Numbered from the stretch's first letter, positions 18,463 to 27,877 are shown. The stretch is DNA of 64,000 nucleotides from an uncultured Planctomycetia bacterium (GCA_938003765.1 CALKYE010000274.1:5156-69155); one strand, 5' to 3'. Notes: generated by a model from the letters alone, not told the origin. Program-made: numbers and translations.

Positions 18463-19488
18463 GTGAGCGAAAGAACCATCGAAGTCCCCGACCCTGATCC
18501 GCCGCACGCCGCGGAGCCGGGGCCGAGCGAGTCGCCGTACCGCAACCTGTTCGTACCGCTGGTCGTGGTGCCGTTCATGGTCGTGGGCGTGCTCGTCGGC
18601 GTGTTCGTTTTCTTCGGCGCGGTCAGCGGCAGCGAGGCGAGCATCGAAGAGAACCTGGCCCAGCTCTCGAGCGGCGGTTCGAACGAGAGCAAGCAGGCGG
18701 CGATGAGTCTGGTGGCGCAGGCGGTCGAGAATCGTCGAGCGCTGGAGAGCGGCGAGCCCGCGCCGTGGCCGACGCCCGCGGATTTCCACTCGAGACTCGA
18801 GCAGGCTTGGGACTCGATCGGCGACGACCCGTTGCAGGGCTACAAGCGACTCGCCGTGGCGCAACTCGCCGCGCTGTACAAGCTGCCGGGCGCGCTCGAG
18901 AAGTTGGATGCGATCCTCAACCTGCCCGATTCGAGCGAGGGCAACCCGGAGTACTCCGGCGCGCTGTTCAAGCTGCGCGCGGCGGTCTCGGGCATCGATC
19001 CGGCCGACCGCGACGGGCAACTCAGGCTGTATGCGATGGTGGGGCTGACCTGGCTCGACGACCCGCGCGCGGCCGAACTCGTGCTCCCTCATCTGGCGGA
19101 CCCCGATCCGTTCATCCGTCAGGCCGTCATCGGCGTGCTCCAGCATCTCCCCGGACCGAAGACGACCGCGGCGCTCGTGGATCTGCTCGACGACCCCGCG
19201 CTCGAGGCGCGCGGCCAGGCTGCGATCTCGCTCTCGCACTTGGGCGATTCGAGCGGCGTCGCCGTGCTGCGCGAGTTGGTCGATCCGTCCGCCTACGAGG
19301 AGGCGCACCGCGCGGAGCCGCGCAAGTTCGCCGCTCCGCAGCACGTGCGCTCGAGCCGCGTGAAGGCGGTCGAGGCCCTCGGACGTCTCGCGCTCGCGGA
19401 GGACCGTGCGCTGCTCGAGCGTCTGGCCGCCGAAGAGCCCGACACGCTCGTACGCGAAGCCGCGCTGCGCGCCCTCGCTCCGCGCTGA
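18463..19488 (+). CDS. Membrane-anchored HEAT-repeat protein
   Basis: 341 residues from a GTG at 18463, 21 bases after the PFK stop. A transmembrane helix lies at about residues 29-54 (LFVPLVVVPFMVVGVLVGVF) after an acidic, Pro-rich N-terminus. The exported part is an alpha-solenoid: HEAT repeats at about 190-340 include AELVLPHLADPDPFIRQAVI, TAALVDLLDDPALEARGQA, VKAVEALGRLALAEDRALL and LVREAALRALAPR. It lies just upstream of the Rieske/cytochrome genes, so it may help assemble that complex or be unrelated; the sequence does not decide. Function unknown. Confidence 0.7.
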   Translation: MSERTIEVPDPDPPHAAEPGPSESPYRNLFVPLVVVPFMVVGVLVGVFVFFGAVSGSEASIEENLAQLSSGGSNESKQAAMSLVAQAVENRRALESGEPAPWPTPADFHSRLEQAWDSIGDDPLQGYKRLAVAQLAALYKLPGALEKLDAILNLPDSSEGNPEYSGALFKLRAAVSGIDPADRDGQLRLYAMVGLTWLDDPRAAELVLPHLADPDPFIRQAVIGVLQHLPGPKTTAALVDLLDDPALEARGQAAISLSHLGDSSGVAVLRELVDPSAYEEAHRAEPRKFAAPQHVRSSRVKAVEALGRLALAEDRALLERLAAEEPDTLVREAALRALAPR

Positions 19489-19663
19489 GCGCCAGGGCGG
19501 CGAGCCGCCTTTCGGGGCTTGCCTTCCGCGAGCGCTTTCCCCATTCTCTGGCCCTCTGTATCCCGCCCCCTCCGGGTGCGAGTCGAGCGCTCCGGCCTCC
19601 GCGCGACGGAAGGCCCGTGGCAGCGACCGCCCGGGAACCCCTGTCCGTCCCTACGCAATCCCT

Positions 19664-20230
19664 GTGGCTGACCCCAAGCAGGCTTCCTCTGCGGAACCCT
19701 CGGTCGCGGCGCCGCCGCTGAAGACCGCGCCCCTGCGCGGTGACATCTCGCGCCGCGGGTTCCTCTCGACGCTCACCGTGGGCTGGGCGGCGTTCACTGC
19801 CGCGACGGCCGGGGCTGCGGGCGCCGTGGTGCGCTTCCTGATGCCCAACGTGCTCTACGAGCCGCCGCAGGAGTTCAAGATCGGCGTGCCCTCGGAGTTC
19901 GCGGTCGGCGCGGTCGACGAGCGCTTCAAGGCGGCCTACGGCGTTTGGATCGTGCGCGAGCCCACGGGCTTCTACGCGCTGTCGACCGTCTGCACCCACC
20001 TGGGCTGCACGCCCAACTGGCTGTCGGCGGACGAGAAGTTCAAGTGCCCGTGCCACGGCAGCGGCTTCGTGAAGACCGGCATCAACGTCGAAGGCCCGGC
20101 CCCGCGTCCGCTCGAGCGCTACAAGATCACGCTCGCGGAAGACGGCCAGATCCTCGTGGACAAGAACACCAAGTTCCAAGAGGAGAAGGGTCAGTGGTCC
20201 CTCGACGGCGCCTACCTCTTCTACGCCTGA
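19664..20230 (+). CDS. Rieske iron-sulfur protein of a menaquinol:cytochrome c reductase
   Basis: 188 residues from a GTG at 19664; the frame is open further upstream but that part is not Rieske-like. A twin-arginine signal/anchor is visible, SRRGFLSTLTVGWAAFTAAT, implying Tat export with the helix kept as a membrane anchor. The 2Fe-2S cluster site is C110-T-H112-L-G-C115 and C128-P-C130-H131-G-S; C110, H112, C128 and H131 bind the cluster, and C115 and C130 form the disulfide. It takes electrons from menaquinol at the outer face of the cytochrome b subunit. It opens a gene series with the cytochrome b parts and the multiheme cytochrome that follow. Confidence 0.95.
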   Translation: MADPKQASSAEPSVAAPPLKTAPLRGDISRRGFLSTLTVGWAAFTAATAGAAGAVVRFLMPNVLYEPPQEFKIGVPSEFAVGAVDERFKAAYGVWIVREPTGFYALSTVCTHLGCTPNWLSADEKFKCPCHGSGFVKTGINVEGPAPRPLERYKITLAEDGQILVDKNTKFQEEKGQWSLDGAYLFYA

Positions 20231-20319
20231 GGCTCCTGCGAGCTGTGCGATCCCCCCGAGCGCTCACCCCCGCCCCCCGCAGCGCCGCCTACTAGCGCGC
20301 ACGCGCGTCCCACCTGTCC

Positions 20320-21096
20320 ATGCAGAAGCTCTTCAAGTACGTGCGGGAGTCGCAGATCTGGAAGTCGGTCTTCCGGCACGGCTACCCCGACACGCCTCGC
20401 AACCGCACGTTGGCGGTGCTGTCGAACGTCTTCCTGCACTTGCACCCCGTCAAGGTGCGCCGCAGCGGCATTCGACTCTCGTACACCTGGTGCATGGGAG
20501 GACTCACGTTCTTCCTGTTCCTGATCCTCACCCTGACCGGTCTGCTGCTGATGTTCTACTACCGGCCCACTGCGGACCGGGCGTACGAGGACATCTTCGC
20601 GCTGCGCGAGCACGTGCCGATCGGCGTGATGCGCGAGATGCACCGCTGGGGCGCGCACTTGATGGTGATCAGCGTGTGGCTGCACATGTACCGCGTGTTC
20701 CTCACCGGCTCGTACAAGCCGCCGCGCGAGTTCAACTGGAACGTCGGCGTGATCCTGCTGGTGCTGACGCTGCTGCTGTCCTTCACGGGCTACCTGCTCC
20801 CGTGGGACCAGCTCGCCGTGTGGGCCATCACCGTCGGCACGAACATGGCGCGCGCGACCCCGCTGCTCGGCCACGAAGGCCCGCTGGCTTCCGCGCTGTC
20901 GTTCGGCGGCATCGACTTCATCCACGCCGGTGACGACGTGCGCTTCGGTCTGCTGGCCGGACGCTTCGTCGGCGAGGGCGCGCTGCTGCGCTTCTACGTG
21001 CTGCACTGCGTGGGTTTCCCGCTCATCGCGGCGACGCTGATGGCGGTTCACTTCTGGCGCGTCCGCAAGGACGGCGGCATCTCCGGGCCGCTCTAG
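20320..21096 (+). CDS. Cytochrome b, N-terminal (b6-like) subunit
   Basis: 258 residues with four transmembrane helices. Heme b ligands are H108 and H122 in helix B (HRWGAHLMVISVWLHMYR) and H229 and H244 in helix D (the HCVGFP to HFWRVRK segment). The spacing is 14 in helix B and 15 in helix D; the wider helix-D spacing is the b6-type pattern. The conserved FNWNVGV and YLLPWDQLAVWAITVG motifs near the quinol-oxidation site are present. There is no obvious equivalent of the Cys that binds heme ci in cytochrome b6f. With Rieske and the next subunit it forms the quinol-oxidising core in the cytoplasmic membrane. Confidence 0.95.
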   Translation: MQKLFKYVRESQIWKSVFRHGYPDTPRNRTLAVLSNVFLHLHPVKVRRSGIRLSYTWCMGGLTFFLFLILTLTGLLLMFYYRPTADRAYEDIFALREHVPIGVMREMHRWGAHLMVISVWLHMYRVFLTGSYKPPREFNWNVGVILLVLTLLLSFTGYLLPWDQLAVWAITVGTNMARATPLLGHEGPLASALSFGGIDFIHAGDDVRFGLLAGRFVGEGALLRFYVLHCVGFPLIAATLMAVHFWRVRKDGGISGPL

Positions 21097-21166
21097 CGCT
21101 CGCCCGTTCCAACTGCGGTTCCTACCGGGGCCTCAAACCCACTCCCGCGAATCGACTGTCCGCGCC

Positions 21167-22342
21167 ATGCATTCTCTCTTGGCCTCGATGTTGCCTGGGC
21201 CGCTGTGCGCCGCCGCTCTTCCCGTGGGAGGCGGCGGCGGACACGTGGACGACGGTCCGGTGGCGGCTGCTCTCAAGCACGCCGCGAACTGGTTGACCGA
21301 GCCGACGCGCTACAGCGTGGCGTCGATCCTGGGGCTGATCGCCGTGCTGTACTTCCGGCGCTTCTTCAGCAAGGTGTGGGTCGTGACGGTGTTCTTCGCA
21401 CTGTCCACGGCCTTCTTCGTGTTCGCGTTCCAGGACCCGAACTTCAACGCGATCATCACCAAGCCGGACAACGTCCCGATCATTATCCTGTTCGCGACGG
21501 TGGTGTTCTTCTCATGGCTCGCCTTGCGGCGCGCCGTGATCAACGACGAGCGCACCAAACGCGGCGAGCCGACGCTCGAAGGCGAGCTGGCCAAGCAGAA
21601 GGTCTTCACCTGGCCGGACCTGGTCTACAGCGAGCTGATCTGCCTCGTGCTATTCACGGCGGCGATGCTCGTCTGGTCGATCCTGATCACCGCGCCGATC
21701 GAAGAGCCCGCGGCCACCGCGCGCACTCCCAACCCGTCGAAGGCGCCTTGGTACTTCCTGGGCTTGCAGGAGCTGCTGGTCTACTTCGACCCTTGGATCG
21801 CCGGCGTGTTGCTGCCCAGCTTCATCATCGTGGGCTTGTGCGCGATCCCGTACATCGACACCAACCCCAAGGGGAACGGCTACTACACCTTCGAAGAGCG
21901 CCCGTTCGCGATCTCGTTCTTCTGGGTCGGCTTCCTGCTGTTCTGGGTGTCGTTCGTGATCCTCGGCACCTTCTTGCGCGGTCCCAACTGGTCGTTCTTC
22001 GGTCCGTTCGAGTACTGGGACCTGCACAAGCTCGAGCCGATGGTGAACGTCGACCTCTCCACCTGGGTGTGGGTCGACATCCTCGGCAAGCCGCGACCTG
22101 ACAACCCCTTCGTGCGCGAGGCGCCGGGGATCGTGCTGCTGATCGGCTACTTCCTGGTTTTGCCGCCGCTCTTGGGCAAGACCGTGATGCGCAAGATGGT
22201 GACCGACATGGGCATGATCCGCTTCAACGTCTTCATGCACCTGTTCCTGTGGTTCGTGCTGATCCCGATCAAGATGGGTCTGCGCTGGACCGTCAACCTG
22301 AAGTACTTCATCGGCATGCCCGAGTACTTCTTCAACGTCTGA
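21167..22342 (+). CDS. Cytochrome b, C-terminal (subunit IV-like) membrane subunit, extended
   Basis: 391 residues, more than twice the length of plastid-type subunit IV. The N-terminal 150 residues add about three extra helices (SILGLIAVLYFRRFF, VVTVFFALSTAFFVFAF, VPIIILFATVVFFSWLA). The conserved quinol-site block follows: TPNPSKAPWYFLGLQELLVY, matching the P-x-W-Y region of cytochrome b. Further helices run to residue 391. Split cytochrome b with an extended C-terminal part is known in Planctomycetes and relatives. It sits between the b6-like subunit and the octaheme cytochrome and belongs to the same membrane complex. Confidence 0.9.
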   Translation: MHSLLASMLPGPLCAAALPVGGGGGHVDDGPVAAALKHAANWLTEPTRYSVASILGLIAVLYFRRFFSKVWVVTVFFALSTAFFVFAFQDPNFNAIITKPDNVPIIILFATVVFFSWLALRRAVINDERTKRGEPTLEGELAKQKVFTWPDLVYSELICLVLFTAAMLVWSILITAPIEEPAATARTPNPSKAPWYFLGLQELLVYFDPWIAGVLLPSFIIVGLCAIPYIDTNPKGNGYYTFEERPFAISFFWVGFLLFWVSFVILGTFLRGPNWSFFGPFEYWDLHKLEPMVNVDLSTWVWVDILGKPRPDNPFVREAPGIVLLIGYFLVLPPLLGKTVMRKMVTDMGMIRFNVFMHLFLWFVLIPIKMGLRWTVNLKYFIGMPEYFFNV

Positions 22343-22410
22343 CTCCCGAGCGAGCGGGATGACGGCACGGCAAGCGACACGGCGAGTGACGAGGCTGGAC
22401 GGAGCGAAGC

Positions 22411-25400
22411 ATGGCTGACCGCGGCGATACGCACTACAGCGTCCCGGCGCTGAACAAGTGGTTCTTGGTCTCCAGCGTGGCGCTGCTCGGCGCCGTGGTT
22501 TGGATGGTCATCGACGACTGGAGTCGGCCGTGGAAGGCCTATCAGCGCGAGTTCGAGCAGATCGAGCTGGCGCGGGTCCGCGCCGAGGAGGAACTCCTCA
22601 CGCAGGCGGGCGCCCTCGAGGCCGAGTCGCGACTCCAGACCCAAGTGGAGGAGGCGCAGGCGACGCTCGAAGGCCGCAAGGCCGAGCTCGATGCCGCCAA
22701 GGAGACGCTGCGGCTCGCCAAGGGCGATCTGTGGAACGCCGTCGAGGCGGCGAAGAAGGTGCTCTCGGCCTTCAACTGGGATCGCTACGTGATCGAAGAG
22801 GAGCGCCGCAAACTCGGCGATCCCGCGTACCGCGCCGACGACATCAAGGCCTCCGAGCTCGCGTTGAACAACGCCAAGGGGCTGCAGGAAGAGCTGCAGG
22901 CCAAGAAGGACGCCGCGGAGTCCAAGGTCAACGAGTTGACCCGCGTCGTGTCCGACGCCGAAGCCGCGCTCTCGTCCGGAACTCGCGATCTCGCGCGCGT
23001 GCGCTCGCGCCTCGCCCAGCTCGATCCGAGCGCCATGAGCGGTCCCGAGAAGCTCGCCGACGTGATCCGCGACGCGCCGGGCCTCGACTTCGTGAAGCCC
23101 TCGCTGAAGGTCAACAAGGTCGTGCTCGACCGCCTGACCTTCGAGCTGAACTTCACCAAGAAGAAGCGCATCGACATGTGCCAGACGTGTCACCTGGGCG
23201 TCGAGCGAAGCGGCTTCGAAGCCGAGCCGCAGCCCTACACGTCGCACCCGCGCCTGGACCTGTACGTCACCAACAAGTCTCCGCACCCGGTGAACCAGTT
23301 CGGTTGCACGATCTGCCACCGCGGCTCGGGAGAAGCGCTGGACTTCGTGCGCGCCGACCACCGTCCGGCCGACAAGGACCAGGCTGCGCAGTGGGGAGAA
23401 GAGCACCACTGGCACAAGCAGCACCACTGGGACTACCCGATGCTGGCCTCGAACTTCACCGAGGCCTCGTGCGTGCAGTGCCACAAGACCTCGATGGAGT
23501 TGATCTCGCCGGACGCGCCGACGGTCAGCGAGGGCTACCAGCTCGTCGAGCGCTACGGCTGCTACTCCTGCCACAAAATCGACTGGTTCCCGACCAAGCG
23601 TCGTCCGGGCCCCGCGCTGACGAACCTGCGCGCGAAGCTGTCGAGCGAGTTCATCGCCTCCTGGATCAAGAACCCCAAGGAGTTCCGTCCCACCACCTGG
23701 ATGCCGCAGTTCTTCCACCTGGAGAACTACTCGCCGGGTGAGACGGTGTCGATCTCGAAGTACGGCCAGGGCCGCGCGATCGAAGGTCGCGAGTGGGACG
23801 ATGCGGCGATCTCTGCGATCACCGCGTTCCTCGAATCGCGCGCGCCTCGTCAGGCGATGCCGGCGCTGCCGGTGGCGGGAGATGCTCACCGCGGTCGCGA
23901 GACGATGCGACTCGTGGGCTGCCTCGCGTGCCACAACATGGCGCCGTACGGCGAAGAGCCGGCCGAGGCCAAGGACTTGGCGCTCGAGCGACGTGGAACG
24001 AACGAGCACGGCCCGAACCTGCGCGGCGTTGCGACCAAGGTCACGCCCGAGTGGTTGTTCGCGTGGCTCAAGGATCCCACGGCCTACTGGTCCGAGACGC
24101 GCATGCCGAATCTGCGGCTGAGCGATCAGGAGGCGGCGGACATCACCGCGTACATCATGGAAGACCCCGACGGGATCTTCCGCGACGTGCCCGAGGGTTG
24201 GGAGGCGAAGTCGGTCTCGATGCCGCAGCCCCAGATGTTCGAGGTCCTCGGTGAGCAAGCGCGCTGGCTGTTCGCCCGCGACGGGCGCGCCACGATCGAA
24301 GCGCGCCTGGAAGGGCGCGACGACAAGACGCGCTGGAACGACATCGAGGTGCTCAAGGTCGCGGTCGGGGAGAAGCTCGTCGGACAGTACGGCTGCTTCT
24401 CGTGCCACGAGATCGAGGGCATGAAGGACTGGATGCCGATCGGCACGGAGCTCTCGAACTGGGGCTCGAAGACCGTCGACAAGCTCGACTTCGGACCGGG
24501 CGCCGGCGAGTTCGGATTGGATCCGAACTACCGCGAGGGCTGGCTGATGCAGAAGCTGCACGCGCCGCGCTCGTACGACCGCAAGAAGATCAAGAACCCG
24601 ACGGAACGGCTGCGCATGCCGTACTTCGCGTTCACCGACGAGCAGGCGCAGGCCATCGCGACCTTCGTGGTCGGACTCGTCGACGACGAAGTGCAGCTCG
24701 CCAAGATGGTCCCGACGGCGGAGCAAGTGTCGATGGACGCGGGCATGCGCGCGGTGCGGCAGAACAACTGCGTGGCGTGCCACATGATCGACCCCGGCAC
24801 AGTCACGTACGTGGACGAGTCGGGCGCGACGCAGACGGTGCAGGCCGAGTTGCTGACGTTCGAGGAGCAGAAGGTTCCGTCCGCGCACGACCTCGCAGCG
24901 GTCAAGGCCGACGCCGAGTCGTACGAAGCCGAAGAGGTCTCGTTCCGCGTGCTCCGCGCCGAGCCCCAGGTCGGCAAGAAGCCCGGCGACAAGCTCTTCG
25001 TCCCGCTCGACAAGCTCGTGTCGATGTCGCCGCCCAACGGCGGCGATCTGGTGCGGCTGGTCACTGACTACTACTACGGCGGAATCGAGATCCACGATCC
25101 GTCGCTCGGCAGCGGCGACGAGGCTTTCCGCTACGCGAGCGCGGCGACTGGGGACGACGAGTTCGCGGTCACCGACGTCGACGGCAAGCTGCGCGATCAC
25201 TCCGCCGAGCCCTACGACAAGGTGCGTTGGACTTTCGCGCCGCCGGTTCTGTGGGACGAAGGCGCCAAGCTGCAGAAGCAGTGGTTCTTCTCGTTCCTGA
25301 AGGACGTCGTGACGCTGCGCCACCAAGTGCGCGTGCGCATGCCGTCGTTCGACTTCGACGCTGGCGAAGCCGAGGCCGTGGCCGACTACTTCGCGTTGAA

Positions 25401-25998
25401 GTCCGCCCGCGAGTGGCCGTCGAACTTCACGCGTGGTTGGCGTCTCGCGCGAGGTTTGAGCGCGGCTGACGCGGCCCGCGAATGCGGCGTCAGCGAGTCG
25501 ACGCTGCTCGAGATCGAGCACGGTGGACGCTCGGCGACCAAGGCCAACTTCCCGCGCGTCGAGGCTCACATTCGCGCGTCGGGCTTCACGGCTCGCGGGC
25601 CGGTGGATCCGCAGTACGAAGTCACGGAAGTGCGGACCGCGGCTTACTTGGACCAGCGCCGCGCGGAGGACGAAGCGCACCTCGCGCACGGCGAGGCCCT
25701 CGCTGTGCGCGGAGTGAACTGCTTCCAGTGCCACTTCCGACTGGGACAGCCGCCGCCCGCGGACCCCATCGGCTGGGCGCCGGACCTCAACCACTCGCGC
25801 GAGCGCCTGCGCGAGGAGTGGGTGCGTGACTGGATCGCGGATCCCTCGCTGATCTACCCCGGAACGGCCATGCCGGCGAACTTTTCCGGCGACCCGCCGC
25901 AGTACCAGGAGCACTATCCGAACTCGACCAACGCCGACCAGGTGAGGGTCGTAGTCGAGTGGCTCTACAACTTCGACCGTATGTACATGCGCCAGTAG
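22411..25998 (+). CDS. Octaheme c-type cytochrome with coiled coil and HTH-like segment
   Basis: 1195 residues. A helix at about residues 13-35 (WFLVSSVALLGAVVWMVI) anchors the protein. A coiled coil follows (about 45-220, rich in Glu/Ala/Lys). Eight CxxCH sites bind c-type heme: C257, C299, C354, C384, C504, C662, C787 and C1104 (first Cys of each). Segments between them resemble monoheme cytochrome c domains, with late Met ligands such as TTWMPQF and ETRMPNLRL. Around residues 1009-1055 there is an XRE-like helix-turn-helix pattern (RGLSAADAARECGVSESTLL then EIEHGGRSA), which is odd in an exported protein. It lies 68 bases after the cytochrome b genes and likely accepts electrons from the Rieske/b core. 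Confidence 0.92.
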   Translation: MADRGDTHYSVPALNKWFLVSSVALLGAVVWMVIDDWSRPWKAYQREFEQIELARVRAEEELLTQAGALEAESRLQTQVEEAQATLEGRKAELDAAKETLRLAKGDLWNAVEAAKKVLSAFNWDRYVIEEERRKLGDPAYRADDIKASELALNNAKGLQEELQAKKDAAESKVNELTRVVSDAEAALSSGTRDLARVRSRLAQLDPSAMSGPEKLADVIRDAPGLDFVKPSLKVNKVVLDRLTFELNFTKKKRIDMCQTCHLGVERSGFEAEPQPYTSHPRLDLYVTNKSPHPVNQFGCTICHRGSGEALDFVRADHRPADKDQAAQWGEEHHWHKQHHWDYPMLASNFTEASCVQCHKTSMELISPDAPTVSEGYQLVERYGCYSCHKIDWFPTKRRPGPALTNLRAKLSSEFIASWIKNPKEFRPTTWMPQFFHLENYSPGETVSISKYGQGRAIEGREWDDAAISAITAFLESRAPRQAMPALPVAGDAHRGRETMRLVGCLACHNMAPYGEEPAEAKDLALERRGTNEHGPNLRGVATKVTPEWLFAWLKDPTAYWSETRMPNLRLSDQEAADITAYIMEDPDGIFRDVPEGWEAKSVSMPQPQMFEVLGEQARWLFARDGRATIEARLEGRDDKTRWNDIEVLKVAVGEKLVGQYGCFSCHEIEGMKDWMPIGTELSNWGSKTVDKLDFGPGAGEFGLDPNYREGWLMQKLHAPRSYDRKKIKNPTERLRMPYFAFTDEQAQAIATFVVGLVDDEVQLAKMVPTAEQVSMDAGMRAVRQNNCVACHMIDPGTVTYVDESGATQTVQAELLTFEEQKVPSAHDLAAVKADAESYEAEEVSFRVLRAEPQVGKKPGDKLFVPLDKLVSMSPPNGGDLVRLVTDYYYGGIEIHDPSLGSGDEAFRYASAATGDDEFAVTDVDGKLRDHSAEPYDKVRWTFAPPVLWDEGAKLQKQWFFSFLKDVVTLRHQVRVRMPSFDFDAGEAEAVADYFALKSAREWPSNFTRGWRLARGLSAADAARECGVSESTLLEIEHGGRSATKANFPRVEAHIRASGFTARGPVDPQYEVTEVRTAAYLDQRRAEDEAHLAHGEALAVRGVNCFQCHFRLGQPPPADPIGWAPDLNHSRERLREEWVRDWIADPSLIYPGTAMPANFSGDPPQYQEHYPNSTNADQVRVVVEWLYNFDRMYMRQ

Positions 25999-26132
25999 GC
26001 CGCCCGACAATCCTGGGGCTGCAAACTCCGCGCTGAACGCGTTGTTAGGCAAGACCGACTGAACTTCGATCACACTGGCGAGCCCCAGCGGTTCGCCAAA
26101 CCCCAACGGCGCCCAAGCGGCGTCACTCAACG

Positions 26133-26858
26133 ATGAAGACCTTCACCCTCTGCGCTGTCACGGCGTCGGCCACCCTGGCTGCCGCGCTCACCCAACCCAC
26201 CTCGACCGTCGTCGGCGACGCCACCGGCAAGGTGCTGCTCGAAGGCGCGAAGCCTGAGATCAAGCCGCTCAGCATCGAGGCGGAGAAGTTCCCCGACTGC
26301 GGCGCGGTCGACACCACCAACGAAACGGCGCTGGTGGACGACAAGGGCGGCATCGCGAACGTGGTCGTGATCGTCGAAGTGGCTGGCGCGGAAGTGAAGC
26401 CGCTCGAGAAGGCGTTCTCGCTCGATCAGAAGAACTGCCGCTTCGAGCCGCACGTGGCCATCATCCCGGCCGGCACCACCGTCGAGTACCTGAACAGCGA
26501 CAAGACCTCGCACAACGTCCACACGTTCCCGAGCAAGAACGACGCGATCAACAAGACCGTTCCGGCCGGCGGCAAGGAGTCGCAGAAGCTCGACAAGGAA
26601 GATCGCATCGAGATCAAGTGCGACATCCACCCGTGGATGCAGTCGCACCTGGTCGTGGCGAACTCGAACTTCTTCGCGGTCACCGGCAAGGATGGCAGCT
26701 TCAAGATCAGCGGCCTGCCCGCCGGTGAGCACAAGGTGAAGTTGTGGCACGAAGTCTTCGGCAAGGGCGACGGCAAGATCGTGGTCGACGCCGAAGGCAA
26801 CGCCGCGCCCGTCGAGTTCAAGCTGAGCGCCGAGAAGAAGGGTCGCGGCCGCAAGTGA
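26133..26858 (+). CDS. Secreted cupredoxin (blue-copper-like) protein
   Basis: 241 residues with a signal peptide (MKTFTLCAVTASATLAAALT). A plastocyanin-like fold is suggested by the copper-binding set: His in KTSHNVHTF, and Cys, His and Met in IKCDIHPWMQSH, the C-x2-H-x2-M arrangement of type 1 copper sites. The upstream IIPAGTTVEYLNSDKT strand is typical of this family. Its C-terminal part (FKISGLPAGEHKVKLWHEV) resembles the carboxypeptidase-regulatory-like beta domain seen after such cupredoxins in methylamine-utilisation-like proteins. It follows the octaheme cytochrome by 134 bases and may be a soluble electron carrier for that complex; this is inference. A strong terminator hairpin follows at 26940. 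Confidence 0.82.
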   Translation: MKTFTLCAVTASATLAAALTQPTSTVVGDATGKVLLEGAKPEIKPLSIEAEKFPDCGAVDTTNETALVDDKGGIANVVVIVEVAGAEVKPLEKAFSLDQKNCRFEPHVAIIPAGTTVEYLNSDKTSHNVHTFPSKNDAINKTVPAGGKESQKLDKEDRIEIKCDIHPWMQSHLVVANSNFFAVTGKDGSFKISGLPAGEHKVKLWHEVFGKGDGKIVVDAEGNAAPVEFKLSAEKKGRGRK

Positions 26859-26939
26859 GCCGCGACGCGGCGCGCCGGCGCGGTCGATGACCCCCGAGCG
26901 ACGCGCCGCCGTCCGAAGTCTCGTCTGAGCAAGCGAAAC

Positions 26940-26970
26940 AGGCCCGACGCCGCCGAGGCGCCGGGCCTTT
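26940..26970 (+). terminator. Rho-independent-type terminator after the respiratory genes
   Basis: Stem AGGCCCG-CGCC pairs with GGCG-CGGGCCT (one internal mismatch) around a 5-base loop, followed by TTTCGCGTTT. It sits about 80 bases after the cupredoxin stop and before the PDZ gene, so it probably ends the respiratory transcript. Confidence 0.75.
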
Positions 26971-27094
26971 CGCGTTTCCGAGGCCGTTTGAGGCCCGAGC
27001 GTGGAGCCGAACGACACGTCATCCGGTCTTGATGGGCGCGGGGCCGTAGACTCAGGGACGAACACGCCGCTGGACGGCGGCGGAAGGAGTCGAA

Positions 27095-27877
27095 GTGAAA
27101 CGAGCTCAACTTCTCATCGCGCTGTTGATCGCTGTTTGTCCGCTCTCGGCCCTGGCCCAGCGTGGCGACGGCGGGGCCACGGGAACGATCGCACCTTCGC
27201 TGCCGCGCGGAGGCGCGCGCCTGGGAGTGGTTCTGTCCGGCGACGCCGATGCGGCGCCGCAGGTCGACGGCGTGGCCGCGGACTCGCCGGCGCAACTCAC
27301 GGGGCTGCGCGCGGGGGATCGGATCCTGGCCGTGGACGGAGAGCCGATGCAGTCGGCCCAGGCTCTCATCGACGCGGTCCGCGCGCGCGACCCGGGAGTC
27401 GAGGTGCGGCTTCGAGTGGGCCGGACGATGAACCTGATCCTGGACGGCGACAAGCGCACGTCGGACGGCCGCTTCGCCCTGGGCGCCTACCTGAATCAGG
27501 ACCCTGACTCGGTCACGGTCACGCGACTGGCTCCGGATCACCCGGCCGCCGCGGCGGGACTCCGCCCTGCCGATCGAATCGTGTCCGTCGACGGAGTGCG
27601 CGTGCAGCGCGAGAGCGATCTGGTCGAGCACATGCGCTCGATTCGCGAGCCGCGCGCCGTAGCGCTCGTGATCGAACGCGAGCTGAGCGTGCGTCTCGGC
27701 GCGGCGCCGTCCGTCGTCGAACAGCCTCGACGCGAGCCGGTTCGCCCGCTCCCGCCGCCGGACGCCGTCGAGCGCGCCTTGCTCGATCAAGTTCGCGCGT
27801 TGCGCGAGGAGATCGAAGCGCTGCGCGCGGACGTCGAGCGACTTCGGCGCGAGCTGGCGCGCTCGCGCACGCGCTGA
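27095..27877 (+). CDS. Secreted protein with two PDZ domains and a coiled coil
   Basis: 260 residues from a GTG at 27095, with GGAAGGAG just upstream. A signal peptide comes first (QLLIALLIAVCPLSALA). Two PDZ domains follow: residues about 42-110 (RLGVVLSGD, LRAGDRILAVDGEP) and about 120-200 (FALGAYLNQD, LRPADRIVSVDGVRV). The last 40 residues are a charged coiled coil (LLDQVRALREEIEALRADVE). There is no protease domain, so it is more a binding adaptor than an HtrA protease. Function unknown; it acts outside the cytoplasmic membrane. Confidence 0.8.
   Translation: MKRAQLLIALLIAVCPLSALAQRGDGGATGTIAPSLPRGGARLGVVLSGDADAAPQVDGVAADSPAQLTGLRAGDRILAVDGEPMQSAQALIDAVRARDPGVEVRLRVGRTMNLILDGDKRTSDGRFALGAYLNQDPDSVTVTRLAPDHPAAAAGLRPADRIVSVDGVRVQRESDLVEHMRSIREPRAVALVIERELSVRLGAAPSVVEQPRREPVRPLPPPDAVERALLDQVRALREEIEALRADVERLRRELARSRTR

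Noticed and set aside
22147..26130. A 1327-codon open frame on the minus strand opposite the cytochrome genes
   Set aside because: It is the antisense shadow of clearly coding cytochrome genes; it is Arg/Val/His-rich and has no signal peptide or motif. High GC keeps antisense frames open.
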